Below the pieces are notes generated by a model. That model did no database searches. It had not been told where the DNA came from and saw nothing but the letters and a program-made list of their open reading frames with translations. Shown piece by piece: positions 63,338 through 64,000 of a stretch of DNA of 64,000 bases. The stretch spans positions 186,001 to 250,000 of the forward strand of contig NZ_UWFN01000095.1 in NCBI RefSeq assembly GCF_900602065.1. The letters are read 5' to 3'. A program made the translations under genes and the position numbers. This stretch comes from Pseudomonas viridiflava (GTDB lineage: Bacteria > Pseudomonadota > Gammaproteobacteria > Pseudomonadales > Pseudomonadaceae). Positions within the stretch are counted from its first letter, which is position 1. The number at the start of each line of letters is the position of its first letter.

Positions 63338-63871
63338 ATGCCCCATTCTTCTGAAACATCTGCGCTGGTCGGCACTCGCTGGGTCGAGTTCGGCCTCGCG
63401 CTGTTCACCCTGTTGATCGGCGCAGTCGTGATGTACGGCAGCCTCGACCAGGGCATTGGCTGGGGAGACGCCGGTCCCGAGCCAGGTTACTTCCCCTTCT
63501 ACATTGGCCTGCTGTTGAGCTGCGCCAGCCTGGGTAACATCATCCTGACCCTGATTCGCTGGCAGGCATTGAGCGTCGCGTTCGTCAGTCGTACACAGTT
63601 CGCCCAAGTGTTATCGGTGTTTATCCCCATCGCACTGTTTGTCGCGGCCATGCCGTTCACCGGTATCTACATGGCGTCGGCGGTGTTCATCGCCTGGTTT
63701 ATGTGGCGCGACCGGGTCCGGGCCAAGCCTTACGGCAAACTGATGATCTGCTCGGTGTCTGGCGGCGCTGTCCTGGCCAGCTACCTGATCTTTGCCTTGT
63801 GGTTCAAGGTGCCTCTGGACGCTGGCCCGGTAGGTGACTGGCTCGCGTTGGCCGGGAGATCGATGCAATGA
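63338..63871 (+). CDS. tctB: Tripartite tricarboxylate transporter small membrane subunit TctB
   Basis: 177 residues, ATG behind GGAGG (63327-63331). Four helices in the TctB pattern: WVEFGLALFTLLIGAVVMYGSLDQGIGWGDAGPEPGYFPFYIGLLLSCASLGNIIL (the GPGxFP-like motif here reads GPEPGYFPFY), then two C-terminal helices. It pairs with the 12-helix TctA subunit. The stop overlaps the start of tctA (ATGA). Confidence 0.88.
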   Translation: MPHSSETSALVGTRWVEFGLALFTLLIGAVVMYGSLDQGIGWGDAGPEPGYFPFYIGLLLSCASLGNIILTLIRWQALSVAFVSRTQFAQVLSVFIPIALFVAAMPFTGIYMASAVFIAWFMWRDRVRAKPYGKLMICSVSGGAVLASYLIFALWFKVPLDAGPVGDWLALAGRSMQ

Positions 63872-64000
63872 CTGAGTTCGATTCCCTGCTGCACGGTATG
63901 AACCTGATCCTCACCCCTGGGCACATCGGTCTGATGGTGGTCGGTGTGCTGCTGGGCATCCTGGTCGGCGTATTGCCTGGCCTCGGCGCCCCAAACGGCG
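63868..64000 (+). CDS. tctA: Tripartite tricarboxylate transporter large subunit TctA, cut by the right window edge
   Basis: Only the first 44 residues are visible: MTEFDSLLHGMNLILTPGH, then IGLMVVGVLLGILVGVLPGLGAPNG. The GVLPGLG loop after the first helix is the TctA signature and part of the ligand path. It overlaps tctB by four bases, completing tctCBA in the usual order. The rest, and possibly a regulator gene, lie beyond the window. Confidence 0.9.
   Translation, partial: MTEFDSLLHGMNLILTPGHIGLMVVGVLLGILVGVLPGLGAPNG

Overview
The window is chromosomal DNA of a fluorescent-type Pseudomonas (P. fluorescens group or a close relative). Three things point there. The gene order follows the P. 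aeruginosa PAO1 blocks as I remember them (ispH-fkpB-lspA-ileS-ribF-murJ-rpsT; proB-obgE-rpmA-rplU-ispB; morA-glyA; cstA-mapZ-radA-mscL-fpr; NCS2-trmA). Many product sequences are typical Pseudomonas sequences. The intergenic spaces carry about two dozen REP/REPIN elements of four sequence types common in this group. I saw no insertion sequence, prophage, CRISPR array, rRNA or tRNA gene.

Layout. 1-2050: end of a type IV pilus minor pilin cluster (pilW cut by the left edge, pilV, fimU on the minus strand, fimT divergent). 2178-9580: a compact minus-strand run murJ, ribF, ileS, lspA, fkpB, ispH with overlapping genes. 9833-15531: rpsT, creA, proB, obgE, rpmA/rplU and divergent ispB. 15832-24580: a small Fur-box gene, fklB, three conserved genes of unknown function, a Lon-like protease, a DUF3015 protein, an Lnb/DUF4105-family protein and a Gre-like factor. 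24673-32058: ettA, the c-di-GMP enzyme morA, glyA. 32271-41311: a COG0523 metal-chaperone GTPase, a YbdD-like protein with the pyruvate carrier CstA, mapZ, radA, mscL, fprB, a LuxR-type DNA-binding domain on its own, rlmG. 41493-44169: cyanide-insensitive oxidase cioAB with a DUF2474 peptide and an ANR/FNR-like box upstream. 44622-52585: MFS exporter, esterase, orphan quaternary-amine binding protein, three 207-bp tandem repeats built around REPs, and a three-subunit molybdenum aldehyde dehydrogenase of PaoABC type. 53277-55660: purine permease overlapping trmA.

55796-64000 is the most interesting part. It is a sugar-acid catabolic island: an AraD1/FAH-family enzyme, an L-rhamnonate-dehydratase-like enolase, a PdxA-like dehydrogenase, a COG3618 lactonase, an MFS sugar-acid carrier, and a divergent tripartite tricarboxylate transporter (tctC, tctB, start of tctA). 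Three near-identical 17-bp dyads (GATAnCCnnnGGnTATC) lie 98-142 bp upstream of the first genes of three of its transcription units. They suggest one unseen regulator controlling a non-phosphorylative sugar-acid pathway in which a PdxA-type enzyme replaces the usual short-chain dehydrogenase. This is inference from sequence and context only.
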